Part shown: piece after piece, positions 1 through 8,126 of the stretch
Layout: each line of letters starts with the position of its first letter
How positions within the stretch are numbered: position 1 is the first letter of the stretch
Assembly (NCBI RefSeq): GCF_029893355.1
Contig: NZ_JARZAI010000001.1
Coordinates: 62,001-126,000, forward strand
Source of the DNA: Kitasatospora sp. MAA4
GTDB lineage: Bacteria; Actinomycetota; Actinomycetes; Streptomycetales; Streptomycetaceae
Direction of reading: 5' to 3'
Length of the DNA: 64,000 bases
The notes under the pieces: model-generated
Seen by the model: the letters and a program-made list of their open reading frames with translations, nothing else
Told to the model about the DNA's origin: nothing
Database searches by the model: none
Program-made: the position numbers and the translations under genes

Positions 1-133
1 CGGGGGACCGCTCTCCGAAGAGATAAGCTCGCACCGTTTTCCGATCACGCCCGAGATGCTTGGCAATCCCGGAGACGGACCATCCGTCGCGATGGAGCCC
101 GAGTGCCTCCATGTATTCCTCCCAGCTGATCAA
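1..133 (-). CDS. IS21-family transposase (IstA-like), 5' part only
   Basis: Reading leftward from a TTG at 133, the 44 visible codons give a helix-turn-helix of the IS21 IstA type: an ISWEEYMEA start, then LHRDGWSVSGIAKHLG and RDRKTVRAYL. IstA proteins open with just this 'EE..E...L...G.S...IA..LG..R.TVR.YL' pattern, which binds the element ends. A GGGGG stretch lies 5 bases upstream of the TTG; the in-frame ATG seven codons later is the alternative start. The gene runs off the left edge, so neither the DDE domain nor an istB partner can be seen, and I cannot tell whether it is intact. The direct repeats at 271-391 lie just upstream, as expected for an IS21 end. Confidence 0.65.
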   Translation of the reverse strand, partial: MISWEEYMEALGLHRDGWSVSGIAKHLGRDRKTVRAYLFGERSP

Positions 134-270
134 GAAAACCCCCTGACGGTCGATTTCAGCACCCCATGACCTCGCAAATATGCCAGAGGCAAGCCGGAAA
201 TATAGCACGGGGGATCGATGATCAAGGAGCGGAAACGTTTCTGCCGATTTACAATGACTGGGTATTTTCA

Positions 271-415
271 GTGAGCGTCGATGGAGATTACTATGGAATG
301 ACACGCTCCACCGGGTAGGTGGACACCGTGAGCGCTGAACTGAAAAAGTACCACCCCCCCGCGCCACCCCAGGTAATTTCGGTGAGCGTCGTCGAGATCG
401 AATATGAAACGACGC
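271..415. repeat. Three GTGAGCG repeats, probable IS21-type end
   Basis: The decamer GTGAGCGTCG occurs at 271-280 and 382-391, with a one-change copy (GTGAGCGCTG) at 328-337. Copies 1 and 3 stay similar for about 30 bases and both end near a TATG-AA-GAC string. IS21-family elements carry multiple short repeats at each end as transposase binding sites, and this block sits directly upstream of the truncated istA-like gene. I infer this is the IS end. The exact terminal TG..CA and any target duplication could not be fixed by eye. The rest of 134-460 shows no convincing gene; it is less GC-rich than the neighbouring genes. Confidence 0.45.
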
Positions 416-460
416 CCGGATGAACCACGAACCGGCTTGCGGTTCCCTCGTTGATGAACC

Positions 461-718
461 GTGACATCAACATCCCAGCTCCATACCGTCGCGCCCTCCG
501 ATCAAGATCCGGTCGTCAAGATCGGGAAGTGGCTCTTCGTTCCCGACAGACGGAACGACGCGGGCGACATGTGCACCGGCTACCTCTCGTGCACCGGCGA
601 ACGCGTGCTGCTGCCTCACACCTCCTGCCTGCTGGCCAACTTGCTTCAGAAGACCCGCGAGCTGGAGAGCGACTTCGCGATGCGGCTCAGCCCCCATCCG
701 TTCCCGGTCGAAACGTGA
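461..718 (+). CDS. Small hypothetical protein coupled to DUF2637 gene
   Basis: An 85-residue protein of unknown function. A central GKWLFVPD segment and a YLSCTGERVLLPH segment look like a small beta-rich, winged-helix-like fold, but this is only an impression. Its TGA stop (716-718) overlaps the GTG start of the next gene (GTGA), which argues for translation of both from one message and for this frame being real. The longer overlapping frame from 451 has low-complexity Arg-rich sequence here and is treated as an artefact. No recognisable catalytic motif, signal peptide or membrane helix is present. Confidence 0.5.
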   Translation: MTSTSQLHTVAPSDQDPVVKIGKWLFVPDRRNDAGDMCTGYLSCTGERVLLPHTSCLLANLLQKTRELESDFAMRLSPHPFPVET

Positions 719-1434
719 CGCCGCTCTTCGGATACGTCGAGCCTGGCGACGATCCCCGGCTAGCCTCCCGCGACCGCGTTCAGGCCGGAACCTACGGACC
801 AGGTGTGCACTACGACGATGGCCTCGCCTGCGCCATCGGAGTCGTGTACGGCGACTCGCCCGCTTTCAACCCCGTCGCCGAGTCGGCGGTCGGGTGGGAG
901 GCCGAGGCGGTGTTCGTTCCGCATCCTCGCCTGCCGGTGGACCAACCCGTGCCGATCATGGCCGGTACGCCCCGACGGCGGAGACAGCCACCCAGGTCGG
1001 CGTGGCCGGAGGTGATCGGTTCTCTGTTCGGCGCATTGACCGCGGTTACGGTCACCGCGGTCTGCGTGCTGGGTTGGGCGTTCTCCTACGACCCGTTGCG
1101 GGCGTTGGCGTACTCGCGAGTGCCGCACGCACTCTCACAGCTGTGGCCGGTCATCGTCTACGGGCCGTGGCTCGCGGGATGCCTGTCGGTCCTGCGTGCC
1201 GCCCTGCACGGACGTCAGCCCGTCCACTCCTGGGCCGTGGTCGTGCTGTTCTCCACTCTCGCGTCCGGACTGTGCGTCGCCGATGTCTCACAAACTCTTC
1301 CCGACCTCGTCGTGACCGGACTGCCTCCGCTCACAGCCGTCATCTCACTCCATCAACTCGTCCGCCAGCTCACCGCCGCCCGAGGCACGGGCCGACGGCC
1401 TGGCCGCCAGGCCGCGCACAGGTCTCCGCACTGA
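715..1434 (+). CDS. DUF2637 membrane protein (SpdB-like)
   Basis: A 239-residue protein. The first ~95 residues are soluble and hydrophilic, ending in a basic stretch (PRRRRQPPR). The rest holds about four hydrophobic segments, starting near EVIGSLFGALTAVTV, with the WAFSYDPLRALA motif that marks DUF2637. DUF2637 proteins are common on actinomycete plasmids and integrative elements, where some are called SpdB and linked to plasmid spread; a transfer role here is inference. The GTG start overlaps the previous stop. The adjacent IS fragment supports this end of the window being accessory DNA. No replication or TraB gene is visible, so it may be a remnant. Confidence 0.65.
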   Translation: MTPLFGYVEPGDDPRLASRDRVQAGTYGPGVHYDDGLACAIGVVYGDSPAFNPVAESAVGWEAEAVFVPHPRLPVDQPVPIMAGTPRRRRQPPRSAWPEVIGSLFGALTAVTVTAVCVLGWAFSYDPLRALAYSRVPHALSQLWPVIVYGPWLAGCLSVLRAALHGRQPVHSWAVVVLFSTLASGLCVADVSQTLPDLVVTGLPPLTAVISLHQLVRQLTAARGTGRRPGRQAAHRSPH

Positions 1435-1557
1435 ACGGCGCTGCCGCAGAGCGCGCCACATTCTGCTGGCCGTCCCGATTTCAGGACCATTCCACACGGG
1501 CTTCGGACGTGTTCCCGAGGCCGCGGGCGCCCGCTTCCCAGTTGCGGGGAATTCGGG

Positions 1558-1575
1558 GGTGCCGGGTGCGGCACC
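1558..1575. terminator. Short hairpin between convergent genes
   Basis: GGTGCCG (1558-1564) pairs with CGGCACC (1569-1575) around a 4-base loop. It lies between the converging DUF2637 and lactate oxidase genes, where a bidirectional terminator is expected. There is no T-run, which is usual in this GC-rich background. Confidence 0.4.
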
Positions 1576-1583
1576 AGTCGCCG

Positions 1584-2756
1584 TCAGCCGCCGTTCGGCA
1601 CCCGGCGCAGGGCTGCCGGGAGGTCGGCGAGGGTGGGGTAGCCGTTGACGGCCATCAGCAGGTCGGCTTCGGCGAGCAGGGAGCGCAGGACGTGGACGAC
1701 GCCGTCCGTGCCGCCGAGGGCCAGGCCGTAGGCGTACGGGCGGCCGACGCCGACCGCGGTGGCGCCGAGGGCGAGGGCCTTCACCACGTCGGTGCCGGTG
1801 CGGACGCCGGAGTCGAAGAGCACCGGGAGCCCGTTGGCGGCCTCGACGACCTCCGGGAGGGCGTCCAGCGCGGCCAGGCCGCCGTTGGCCTGCCGGCCCC
1901 CGTGGTTGGAGCAGTAGACGCCGTCGATGCCGGCGTCCTTGGCCCGGCGGACGTCCTCGGGGTGGCAGATGCCCTTCAGCAGGATCGGCAGCCGGGTCAG
2001 CGAGCGCAGCCAGGGCAGGTCCTCCCAGCGCAGCGGGTTGCCGAAGACCGTCATGAACTGTAGGACCACGCCCTGCGGGTCCTCCTCCGGCGGCTTGCCG
2101 AGCCGGGCTCGGAAGACAGGGTCGGAGGTGTAGTTGGCCAGGCAGTTGCCGCGCAGCTGGGGGAAGTTGGCGCTGGACAGGTCGCGCGGTCGCCAGCCGG
2201 TGGTCCAGGTGTCCAGGGTGACCACGATCGCCTTGAAGCCCGCCGCCTCGGCGCGGTGCACCAGACTCTCCGCCAGCGCCCGGTCGTTGGGGGTGTACAG
2301 CTGGAAGAAGCCCGGGGTGTCACCGAGTTGGGCCGCGACGTCCTCCATCGGGTCGACCGTCAGCGTGGAGGCGATCATCGGGACGCCGGTGCGCGCGGCG
2401 GCCCGGGCGGTGGCGAGGTCGCCGTGGCCGTCCTGCGCGCACAGGCCGATCACGCCGACCGGTGCCATGAACAGCGGTGAGGGCAGCCGCAGGCCGAACA
2501 GGTCGACCGTCAGGTCCCGTCGGGTGGCGCCGACCATCATCCGCGGTACCAGGCCCCAGCGTTCGAAAGCCCGGACGTTGGCCCGCTGGGTGTGCTCGTC
2601 CCCGGCGCCGCCGGCCACGTACGACCAGACGGACGGGGGCAGCGCCGCCTCGGCGCCCGCCGCCAGGCCGTCGAAGGTCAGCGGGTAGGGCGGCATGACG
2701 CCCTGCAGGCCGCCGGCGTAGATCTCGTTCTGGTAGTCACCGAACTGCGCGGTCAT
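1584..2756 (-). CDS. FMN-dependent lactate 2-monooxygenase / alpha-hydroxy-acid oxidase
   Basis: A 390-residue cytoplasmic FMN enzyme of the lactate oxidase/monooxygenase, glycolate oxidase and mandelate dehydrogenase family. Members oxidise an L-2-hydroxy acid; lactate 2-monooxygenase (about 390 residues, EC 1.13.12.4) gives acetate, CO2 and water. Seen here: the TIM-barrel landmarks MAPVG (FMN loop), PILLKGI, and the active-site SNHGGRQ with catalytic His near residue 285, then FDSGVR and [11 protein letters not shown] for phosphate binding. The ATG at 2756 opens the family-typical FGDYQNEIY; the longer frame upstream is Arg/Pro-rich and not homologous. Length and the long loop after [11 protein letters not shown] favour the monooxygenase subgroup, but the substrate cannot be read from sequence. 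Confidence 0.85.
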   Translation of the reverse strand: MTAQFGDYQNEIYAGGLQGVMPPYPLTFDGLAAGAEAALPPSVWSYVAGGAGDEHTQRANVRAFERWGLVPRMMVGATRRDLTVDLFGLRLPSPLFMAPVGVIGLCAQDGHGDLATARAAARTGVPMIASTLTVDPMEDVAAQLGDTPGFFQLYTPNDRALAESLVHRAEAAGFKAIVVTLDTWTTGWRPRDLSSANFPQLRGNCLANYTSDPVFRARLGKPPEEDPQGVVLQFMTVFGNPLRWEDLPWLRSLTRLPILLKGICHPEDVRRAKDAGIDGVYCSNHGGRQANGGLAALDALPEVVEAANGLPVLFDSGVRTGTDVVKALALGATAVGVGRPYAYGLALGGTDGVVHVLRSLLAEADLLMAVNGYPTLADLPAALRRVPNGG

Positions 2757-2863
2757 CCTGGGCGCCTTCCTCGTGGACTCCAGGGCCCTTGGCCGACGGG
2801 CCGGTTGGGCGGCCCGTGGCGGCCTCGGACCCGGCCGGTGCACCAGTATGCCCAGCCCTGCGG

Positions 2864-4153
2864 TCAGGCGGGCGGCGCATCCGTGGGCGGCGCATCCGTG
2901 GGCGGCGCGACGTCTGTCGGGCCTGGCTGGGTCGGGAAGGGCTGCGGTGCCGGTGCCGGTGCGGGTGCCGGTGCCGGGAAGGTGACACCGGCCTCCGCCG
3001 CGAGGACGGTGTCCAGGCTCTCCCGCCGGATCCGCCGATCCACGTACAACAGCCCGCGCGCCAGCGGGCTCAGCGGCATGCTGAGCAGACCCGCGAACGT
3101 GACGCCGATCGCCAGACTGGCGACGAAAAGCACCAGCCCGGCCGTGCTGGGGCCGCCGCTGTCCGTGCCGTCGGGGGACGGGCCGCCGCTCGACATGCCG
3201 AGCAGCAGGAACCCGAACAGGGTGAACGGGACGGAGACCATCCGCGTCGCCATCGACCCGACCAGGCTGATCAGGAACGGGATCCCCAGGCTGCGCCACC
3301 AGGCGCCCTCGTTCAGCTGCCAGGCCCGGCGGATCGCGGCGATCGGCCTCCGGTCCTCCAGGACGAGCACCGGGACCACCAGGGTCAGCCGGACTCGGCT
3401 GTAGACCAAGGCCGCCGCGGCGGGGAGCAGGCAGATCAGCGCGACCCCGAACCCGGCGCCGCTGTCGCCGGTGCCGACACCCAGCAGGATCCCCGGCAGC
3501 AGCGCGACGGCGATGACCGCCGCACTACCCAGGTCGAGCAGCAGGCTCACGCCCAGCACCCGCCACAGGAACGGCCGGGCCTCGCTCCACACCCGGCCGG
3601 TGCCGACCCGGCGGCCCAGCACCGCGTGGCGCAGCACCGCCGTACTCATGGTGGTCGTCACCGTGCCGACCGCCACCGCGCAGACCAGCACCAGCGCCGC
3701 CAGCAGGCCGAGCGCGGTGGCCAGGCCGACGCTCTGAGCTTGGGTCGGGACGTAGTCGCTCTGGTTGCGGAGCTCGTCGATCAGGCCGCTCTGCGACTGG
3801 TAGGCGAAGAACGCGCCGACGCTCACCAGGAACGCGGACCCCACCGCGACCAGCGCCGCCGGGCCGAAGACCGGCGCGGCCCAGCGCCACAGCGTGCGGA
3901 ACACCCCGGTGAAGATCTCGCCGACGCCGAGCGGCTTCAGCGGGATGACCCCGGGCATCGGCGCGGGCGGCGCCACGTTCCACCCGGTCCACGGCGCCTG
4001 CCCTCCGGGGTAGCCGGGGTAGCCGGGGTAGCCGGGGTAGCCGGGGTGCCCGGGGTGCCCGGGGTATCCGGGATACCCCGGCCCGCCCGGCCCCCCGGAG
4101 TCCGCTCGTTCCCCCTGCTCACCGGGCATCTGCCAGTCCCCGTCGGTCCCCAT
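2864..4153 (-). CDS. Multi-pass membrane protein with GYP repeat N-terminus
   Basis: A 429-residue integral membrane protein of unknown role. The first ~55 residues are a cytosolic-type Pro/Gly/Tyr tract of PGYPGYP and PGHPGHP units encoded by a 9-bp tandem repeat. About six hydrophobic segments follow, from [17 protein letters not shown] to [18 protein letters not shown]. The ending [17 protein letters not shown] is typical of actinobacterial proteins labelled DUF7544 or glycerophosphodiester-phosphodiesterase membrane-domain-like. The C-terminus is another low-complexity tail (alternating PA, then DAPPT repeats). The ATG at 4153 is preferred over an upstream GTG because it begins the Gly/Pro tract directly. 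No catalytic domain is visible. Confidence 0.7.
   Translation of the reverse strand: MGTDGDWQMPGEQGERADSGGPGGPGYPGYPGHPGHPGYPGYPGYPGYPGGQAPWTGWNVAPPAPMPGVIPLKPLGVGEIFTGVFRTLWRWAAPVFGPAALVAVGSAFLVSVGAFFAYQSQSGLIDELRNQSDYVPTQAQSVGLATALGLLAALVLVCAVAVGTVTTTMSTAVLRHAVLGRRVGTGRVWSEARPFLWRVLGVSLLLDLGSAAVIAVALLPGILLGVGTGDSGAGFGVALICLLPAAAALVYSRVRLTLVVPVLVLEDRRPIAAIRRAWQLNEGAWWRSLGIPFLISLVGSMATRMVSVPFTLFGFLLLGMSSGGPSPDGTDSGGPSTAGLVLFVASLAIGVTFAGLLSMPLSPLARGLLYVDRRIRRESLDTVLAAEAGVTFPAPAPAPAPAPQPFPTQPGPTDVAPPTDAPPTDAPPA
4005..4076. repeat. 9-bp tandem repeat inside coding sequence
   Basis: Eight units of CCGGGGTAG-type sequence (four identical, then TGC, TGC, TAT and a diverged copy) encode the Pro-Gly-Tyr/His tract of the membrane protein. 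The unit is three codons long, so copy-number change would keep the frame and alter only tract length. Confidence 0.85.
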
Positions 4154-4242
4154 GCCGCACACCTCTCCCACCCTGCTCCGCACCGGAGCCCCCAGAGCGT
4201 ACGGGACCGCCGAATGCGACTGCCAGAGGGATTACGTGCTGA

Positions 4243-5271
4243 TCAGCGCCGCCGGCTCCAGAAGGCGGCCTCCCGATAGCGGGTGGCTGCGGCGTGGAAC
4301 TGCTGACGATCGCTCAGATGTCGTCCGAACGCCGCGTGGACGAGTCGTTCGTACACGCCGGCCGGCTCCCGGTCGCCGTCCAGCAGCCCTTGGGCGGCCG
4401 CGGCGGCCGGGGCTGCGAGGTCGAGTGCGTGCCGAATCCCGGAGGAGGAGAGCGGGTCGACGCAGAGCGCGGCGTCGCCCACGGCGACCAGCCCGGACCG
4501 CCAGGGCGGGCCCGCGCAGCCCACCATCGCGGCGCGGCGCGCGACGGGCCGGGGCAGCGGGTCGGCGGCCAGTCGCGCGGTGGTGCGCGGCGGCGGGACG
4601 GAGACCGCGCGGTCGGCGGTGTCCTGCACCTGGAGGACCGTCAGCCGCTCGCCCGCGGCACTCGGCGCGGTGTACCACCAGCCGTCGGGCGCGGCCTCGA
4701 CCAGCGACCAGGGCTGCGGCCCCGGGTCGGCGGGCCGCGCCTGCCAGACGGTGCAGCGCAGCCGGTCGGCGGCGTGCCACCGGAGCCGGCCGCGGGAGAC
4801 GGCGCGGGCGGCACCGGTGGCGTCGACCACCACCGGGACGGGCCGGTCGACGCCGTCCGCACCGACCACGTCCCACCGCCCGTCCGGCCGCGCCGCCGCT
4901 CCGACGCGCGCACGGACCAGTCGGGCGCCGGCGTCCTGGGCCGCACCGCGCAGCAGCTCATCCAACGCGGCGCGGTCCACCGCCCAGGGCGGCCCGTACG
5001 GGCTGAGCAGGCTGGAGCGGTGGTCGACCTCGGGGCCCGCCCAGGAGCTGCGGGCCTCGTGCACGGCGGTGGAGGCGGCGGTCAACCGGTCGGCGACGCC
5101 GAGGACGCGCAGTCGGGCCAGAGCGGAGGAGGACAGCTGCTGCCCGACGGACCGCCAGGGCACCCGGCCGTCGTCCACCAGGACCACGGCCGCGCCGGCG
5201 GTGGCCAGGTGCCAGGCGGTCGCCGCCCCGGCCGGGCCGCCGCCGATCACCACGATGTCGGGCCGGCTCAC
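4243..5271 (-). CDS. LodB/QhpG-like FAD-dependent oxidoreductase
   Basis: A 342-residue flavoprotein. The N-terminus is a classic FAD Rossmann motif (IVVIGGGPAGAATAWHLA); a second FAD motif is GLVAVGDAALCVDPLSSSG near residue 270, and GWWYTAP lies mid-protein. This order and the WWYTAP signature resemble LodB and QhpG, flavin monooxygenases that modify tryptophan in a partner protein, and more broadly the halogenase/geranylgeranyl-reductase superfamily. The halogenase WxWxIP motif is absent. No LodA-type oxidase or other obvious partner is nearby. The GTG at 5271 overlaps the stop of the 38-residue ORF (GTGA) and has no strong ribosome site of its own, so translation is probably coupled. The reaction is unknown. 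Confidence 0.7.
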   Translation of the reverse strand: MSRPDIVVIGGGPAGAATAWHLATAGAAVVLVDDGRVPWRSVGQQLSSSALARLRVLGVADRLTAASTAVHEARSSWAGPEVDHRSSLLSPYGPPWAVDRAALDELLRGAAQDAGARLVRARVGAAARPDGRWDVVGADGVDRPVPVVVDATGAARAVSRGRLRWHAADRLRCTVWQARPADPGPQPWSLVEAAPDGWWYTAPSAAGERLTVLQVQDTADRAVSVPPPRTTARLAADPLPRPVARRAAMVGCAGPPWRSGLVAVGDAALCVDPLSSSGIRHALDLAAPAAAAAQGLLDGDREPAGVYERLVHAAFGRHLSDRQQFHAAATRYREAAFWSRRR

Positions 5272-5384
5272 CGGGGCCCGCCGAGCGGGCCGGTGGCGAC
5301 GGCGGCGGCGGCGGGAGCGACCTGGCTCACCGGGCTCACCGGGCTTACCGGGTTGGCAGGGCTGGCGGGAGTGGTCACGGTCAT
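5268..5384 (-). CDS. 38-residue Pro/Val/Ser/Ala-rich peptide ORF
   Basis: An ATG at 5384 is preceded by a good ribosome site (GAGGGA, about 5 bases away). It opens 38 codons rich in Pro, Val, Ser and Ala, with a PVSPVSPVS repeat and an Ala run. The TGA stop overlaps the GTG start of the flavoprotein. Site, frame and overlap argue that it is translated. It could be a small partner or precursor peptide, or merely a translational leader. It has no Trp, Tyr, Cys, Asp or Glu, so it is not an obvious substrate for a LodB/QhpG-type Trp hydroxylase. No homologue is recognised. Confidence 0.5.
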   Translation of the reverse strand: MTVTTPASPANPVSPVSPVSQVAPAAAAVATGPLGGPR

Positions 5385-5410
5385 GGGCATCCCTCGATCG
5401 TTCTGGCGAT

Positions 5411-5463
5411 ACTCCGTTCGGTGGTGCCAATATGACGGACCGTAGTGGATCTGTATACGGAGT
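5411..5463. promoter_or_regulatory. Possible promoter/operator of peptide-flavoprotein operon
   Basis: ACTCCGT (5411-5417) and its inverse ACGGAGT (5457-5463) flank the region just upstream of the 38-residue ORF. The right arm abuts the palindrome GTATAC, and the area is locally AT-richer. This fits a promoter with a regulator site; the regulator is unknown. Confidence 0.3.
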
Positions 5464-5480
5464 TGATTCGAGTTGACCCG

Positions 5481-5522
5481 ATCGGCCTACAGAAATCGGC
5501 CTTTAGAAATCGGCCTACAGAA
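5481..5522. repeat. Three tandem 14-bp repeats
   Basis: ATCGGCCTACAGAA occurs at 5481-5494 and 5509-5522, with a two-change copy (ATCGGCCTTTAGAA) at 5495-5508. The block lies between the terminator of the ABC operon and the promoter region of the peptide-flavoprotein pair. It may be a regulator-binding array or a small replication-slippage expansion. Confidence 0.7.
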
Positions 5523-5523
5523 A

Positions 5524-5554
5524 GGGGGCGGGCGCACCGTGTGCGCCCGCCCCC
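5524..5554 (-). terminator. Strong hairpin terminator of ABC operon
   Basis: GGGGGCGGGCGCAC (5524-5537) pairs perfectly over 14 bases with 5541-5554 around the loop CGT. On the minus strand the stem is followed by TTTCT. It ends the leftward ABC exporter operon. Confidence 0.8.
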
Positions 5555-5578
5555 TCGCCCTGCTGCCGTTACGCTCCG

Positions 5579-7294
5579 CTACCCGGCGGCGCCCGCGCGG
5601 GGACGGCCGGTGAGCTTGGCGGCGCGGTCCCAGGCCCAGCGGAGCAGGCCGGCGGTCAGCAGCAGGCTCAGGCCGGCGGCCTGCGCGGCGGCGGTCGGCG
5701 CGTCGCTGCGCAGCGCCGTCGACAGCGGCACGGTCAGTGCCGCCACGGCCACCAGCGGGCCGGCTGCGTACCAGGCGGCGAAGAGGAACGGACCGGCCCC
5801 GCCGCCGGTGCCCTGGCCGGGGGAGATCATCAGATCCTGCCGCATCACGCCCCGGCACGCGTTCACCAGGCCCGCGCCGATCAGGGCCGGCACCACGGCG
5901 GGCGCCAGCCAGGCGGCCACGCCGCCGCCGGCCAGCACCACCGCCGTCGCCCCGCCCAGCGCCAGCAGCACGCCGACCAGGGTCGGCACGATCGCGTGCC
6001 GCAGCATCAGCGCGGGGAACGGGTACGGCGACCAGGAGGCCCGGCGGACGTCGTCCGTCTCGATCCGGGCGGGCTCAAGGAGTTGGGCGACGGCCAGGTA
6101 GCCGAAGACCAGGGCGACGGCCGCGGCCAGCCAGGACAGTCCGCCGCGGGCGCCGTGCGCGAGGACGGCGCAGAACTGCGCCGGCACCGAGAGCACCACC
6201 GCGCGGCCCAGCCGGGCGGGGGAGCGCAGCAGCGCCGTCGCGTCCCGCCACGGCACGATCAGCCAGCCGCGCCGCGGCACCGGCAGGCTGATCCGCCGGC
6301 GCTGCCGGGTGCCGTCCGAGGCGCTGGTCACGGCCAGCTTCGCGCTGCGCAGCTCGACCGTGCGCAGCGCCGCCAGCACGCCGGCGGCGGTCCGGGCGCG
6401 CTCGCGCAGCCGGGTCAGCGAGACCGTCGCGGCGGCCCGGTCGGCCAGCCACAGGCAGGCGCCGGTGGGCACGACCAGCAGCGCGGCGGCCACCCAGCCG
6501 CCCGGGACGGCGGCCCGGGTCGGCTCCAGCGCGGCGATCCCGGCCCAGCCCCACGGGCCCGACCACAGCTCGACCCGCTCCAGCCAGTGCACCGGGTGCC
6601 CCGCGGCGGCCAGCCCGCTCTGCGCGCCGAGCGCCAGTACCAGCAGCGCCGCGTACGGGGTGAGTCGGCGCACCCAGTGCGCGGCGCGGTCGCTGCGCTC
6701 CACCAGCAGCCCGGCGCAGGTGGCCAGCAGCGGCAGGCAGACCCCGCCCAGCAGGCACCAGCCGAGCGCGGCGGGCAGCCCCACCCTGTCGGTCAGTCCG
6801 AGCGCGACCATGCCGCCCAGCGCCGTCACCAGGCCGGGGAAGACCGCCAGTGCGCAGGAGAGCCAGAACCACGGCCGCAGCACCGGACGCGGGCGCACCG
6901 GGTGGGCGAGCAGCCAGTCGGCCGCCGCCCGGGGCGGCACCACCGGGCCGCGCCACAGGCCGTCCCGGACGGCCAGCAGCAGGACGGCGAGCCCGACGGC
7001 GGCGATGCCGCTGGGCATCGCGGCGAGCAGCTGGCCGCCGTGGCCGGTGTAGTCGGCGCCCATCGAGGCCTGGAGGAAGAGGCCGAGGCTCGGGATGCCG
7101 CCCCAGATGACGAGCAGCAGCAGCGTGCAGTAGACGGCGAAGCCGACCTGCTTGGCGCGGTTGCGGCGGTGCGGGGCGCGCATCGTGCGCAGGAGGGCGA
7201 GGGCCTCGTCGGTCCAGTCGTCGTCGGCGGTCCACTCGGCGGGTGCCTCGTCGGCGTCCGTCTCGGTGACCTCGTCCACCAGGGCGTCGGTCAC
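5579..7294 (-). CDS. ABC transporter membrane subunit, DUF6297-like
   Basis: A 571-residue protein with an acidic N-terminal tail (~45 residues), then about a dozen hydrophobic segments, for example YCTLLLLVIWGGIPSLGLFL and LLLTAGLL near the end. It has no ATPase motif of its own. Its GTG start overlaps the stop of the ATPase gene (GTGA), so the two make one ABC transporter, with this as the membrane part. Large actinobacterial membrane proteins of this layout are usually called DUF6297. The direction is probably export, since no binding protein is present; the cargo is unknown. A strong hairpin 25 bases after the stop ends the operon. Confidence 0.75.
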   Translation of the reverse strand: MTDALVDEVTETDADEAPAEWTADDDWTDEALALLRTMRAPHRRNRAKQVGFAVYCTLLLLVIWGGIPSLGLFLQASMGADYTGHGGQLLAAMPSGIAAVGLAVLLLAVRDGLWRGPVVPPRAAADWLLAHPVRPRPVLRPWFWLSCALAVFPGLVTALGGMVALGLTDRVGLPAALGWCLLGGVCLPLLATCAGLLVERSDRAAHWVRRLTPYAALLVLALGAQSGLAAAGHPVHWLERVELWSGPWGWAGIAALEPTRAAVPGGWVAAALLVVPTGACLWLADRAAATVSLTRLRERARTAAGVLAALRTVELRSAKLAVTSASDGTRQRRRISLPVPRRGWLIVPWRDATALLRSPARLGRAVVLSVPAQFCAVLAHGARGGLSWLAAAVALVFGYLAVAQLLEPARIETDDVRRASWSPYPFPALMLRHAIVPTLVGVLLALGGATAVVLAGGGVAAWLAPAVVPALIGAGLVNACRGVMRQDLMISPGQGTGGGAGPFLFAAWYAAGPLVAVAALTVPLSTALRSDAPTAAAQAAGLSLLLTAGLLRWAWDRAAKLTGRPRAGAAG

Positions 7295-8034
7295 CGTGCG
7301 CTCGCCGCGCCGTTGCGGGCCGCGAACTCGGCGGCCAGCACCTTGCGGGGTGAGCCGTGGTTCAGGATCCGGCCGTCCTCCAGGACCACCACGCGGTCGG
7401 CCACGTCCAGCGCGAGGTCGGTGTGGTGGGTGACCAGCATGACCGCCACGCCGTCCGCGAGTTCGGCCTTCAGCAGGTCGGCGAGCCGGCGCCGCGCCTC
7501 GGGGTCCAGGCGCTGCTCGGGCTCGTCCAGCAGCAGCAGGTCGCGCGGCCGCACCAGGGCGCAGGCCAGCAGCAGGGCCTGCATCTGCCCGGAGGAGAGT
7601 GCCGAGGGCAGCGCGTCGGCCCGCTCGGCCAGCATCCGGTCCTCCAGCACCTGCTCCACCCAGGCGTGCGCGCCGTCGACGCCGTGCGCGACCGCGACCA
7701 GCAGCAGGTGCTCGCGCACCGTGAGGTCGGGGTAGCAGGCGACCGTGTCGCCGACCACCGCGACCCGCGCGCGGATCCGCGGGTCGTTCTCGTCCATCGG
7801 GATCCCGTCGAACAGGACCGTGCCCTTGGTCGGCAGGTCGCGTCCGGCCGCGACCCGCAGCAGGGTCGACTTGCCCGACCCGTTGTGGCCGAGCAGCGCG
7901 ACGCACTCGCCGGCGGCCAGCGTCATGCTCACGGGGTGCAGGACCTCGCGGTCGCCGTAGGAGCGGCTCACCCCGGTCAGCTGCAGCAGGGCCTTCCGCG
8001 TCTGGGCGCGCGGGGCGGCGGGGATCTTGGCCAT
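7291..8034 (-). CDS. ABC transporter ATP-binding protein
   Basis: A 247-residue nucleotide-binding subunit. Walker A is GHNGSGKST (about residues 49-57), Walker B LLLLDEPEQ, and the switch His lies in MLVTHHTD. The signature reads LSSGQ rather than LSGGQ, a mild deviation still seen in active transporters. The start is placed at the ATG 8034 (MAKIPAAP); an in-frame GTG at 8091 would add 19 residues with no better ribosome site. It is translationally coupled to the downstream membrane subunit and belongs to the exporter-like class with a single ATPase gene. Confidence 0.85.
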   Translation of the reverse strand: MAKIPAAPRAQTRKALLQLTGVSRSYGDREVLHPVSMTLAAGECVALLGHNGSGKSTLLRVAAGRDLPTKGTVLFDGIPMDENDPRIRARVAVVGDTVACYPDLTVREHLLLVAVAHGVDGAHAWVEQVLEDRMLAERADALPSALSSGQMQALLLACALVRPRDLLLLDEPEQRLDPEARRRLADLLKAELADGVAVMLVTHHTDLALDVADRVVVLEDGRILNHGSPRKVLAAEFAARNGAASAR

Positions 8035-8072
8035 CAGGACGGTGCCTCTCGACGGGACGTCCTGCCAGGGTA

Positions 8073-8111
8073 ACGGCCGGTCCTGGGACACAGGTTCCGA
8101 GGACCGGCCGT
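8073..8111. terminator. 12-bp stem hairpin after sedolisin gene
   Basis: ACGGCCGGTCCT (8073-8084) pairs perfectly with AGGACCGGCCGT (8100-8111) around a 15-base loop. It lies just past the stop of the sedolisin gene and before the ABC ATPase start, so it probably separates the two units. Confidence 0.65.
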
Positions 8112-8126
8112 GACGTGGTCGACCGG

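Noticed and set aside
4005..4076. CRISPR-like short repeat array
   Set aside because: Nine-base units without spacers, fully inside a coding sequence.
5268..5384. Small ORF as a Trp-containing substrate for the LodB-like enzyme
   Set aside because: The peptide contains no Trp, and no LodA/QhpC-type partner is nearby.
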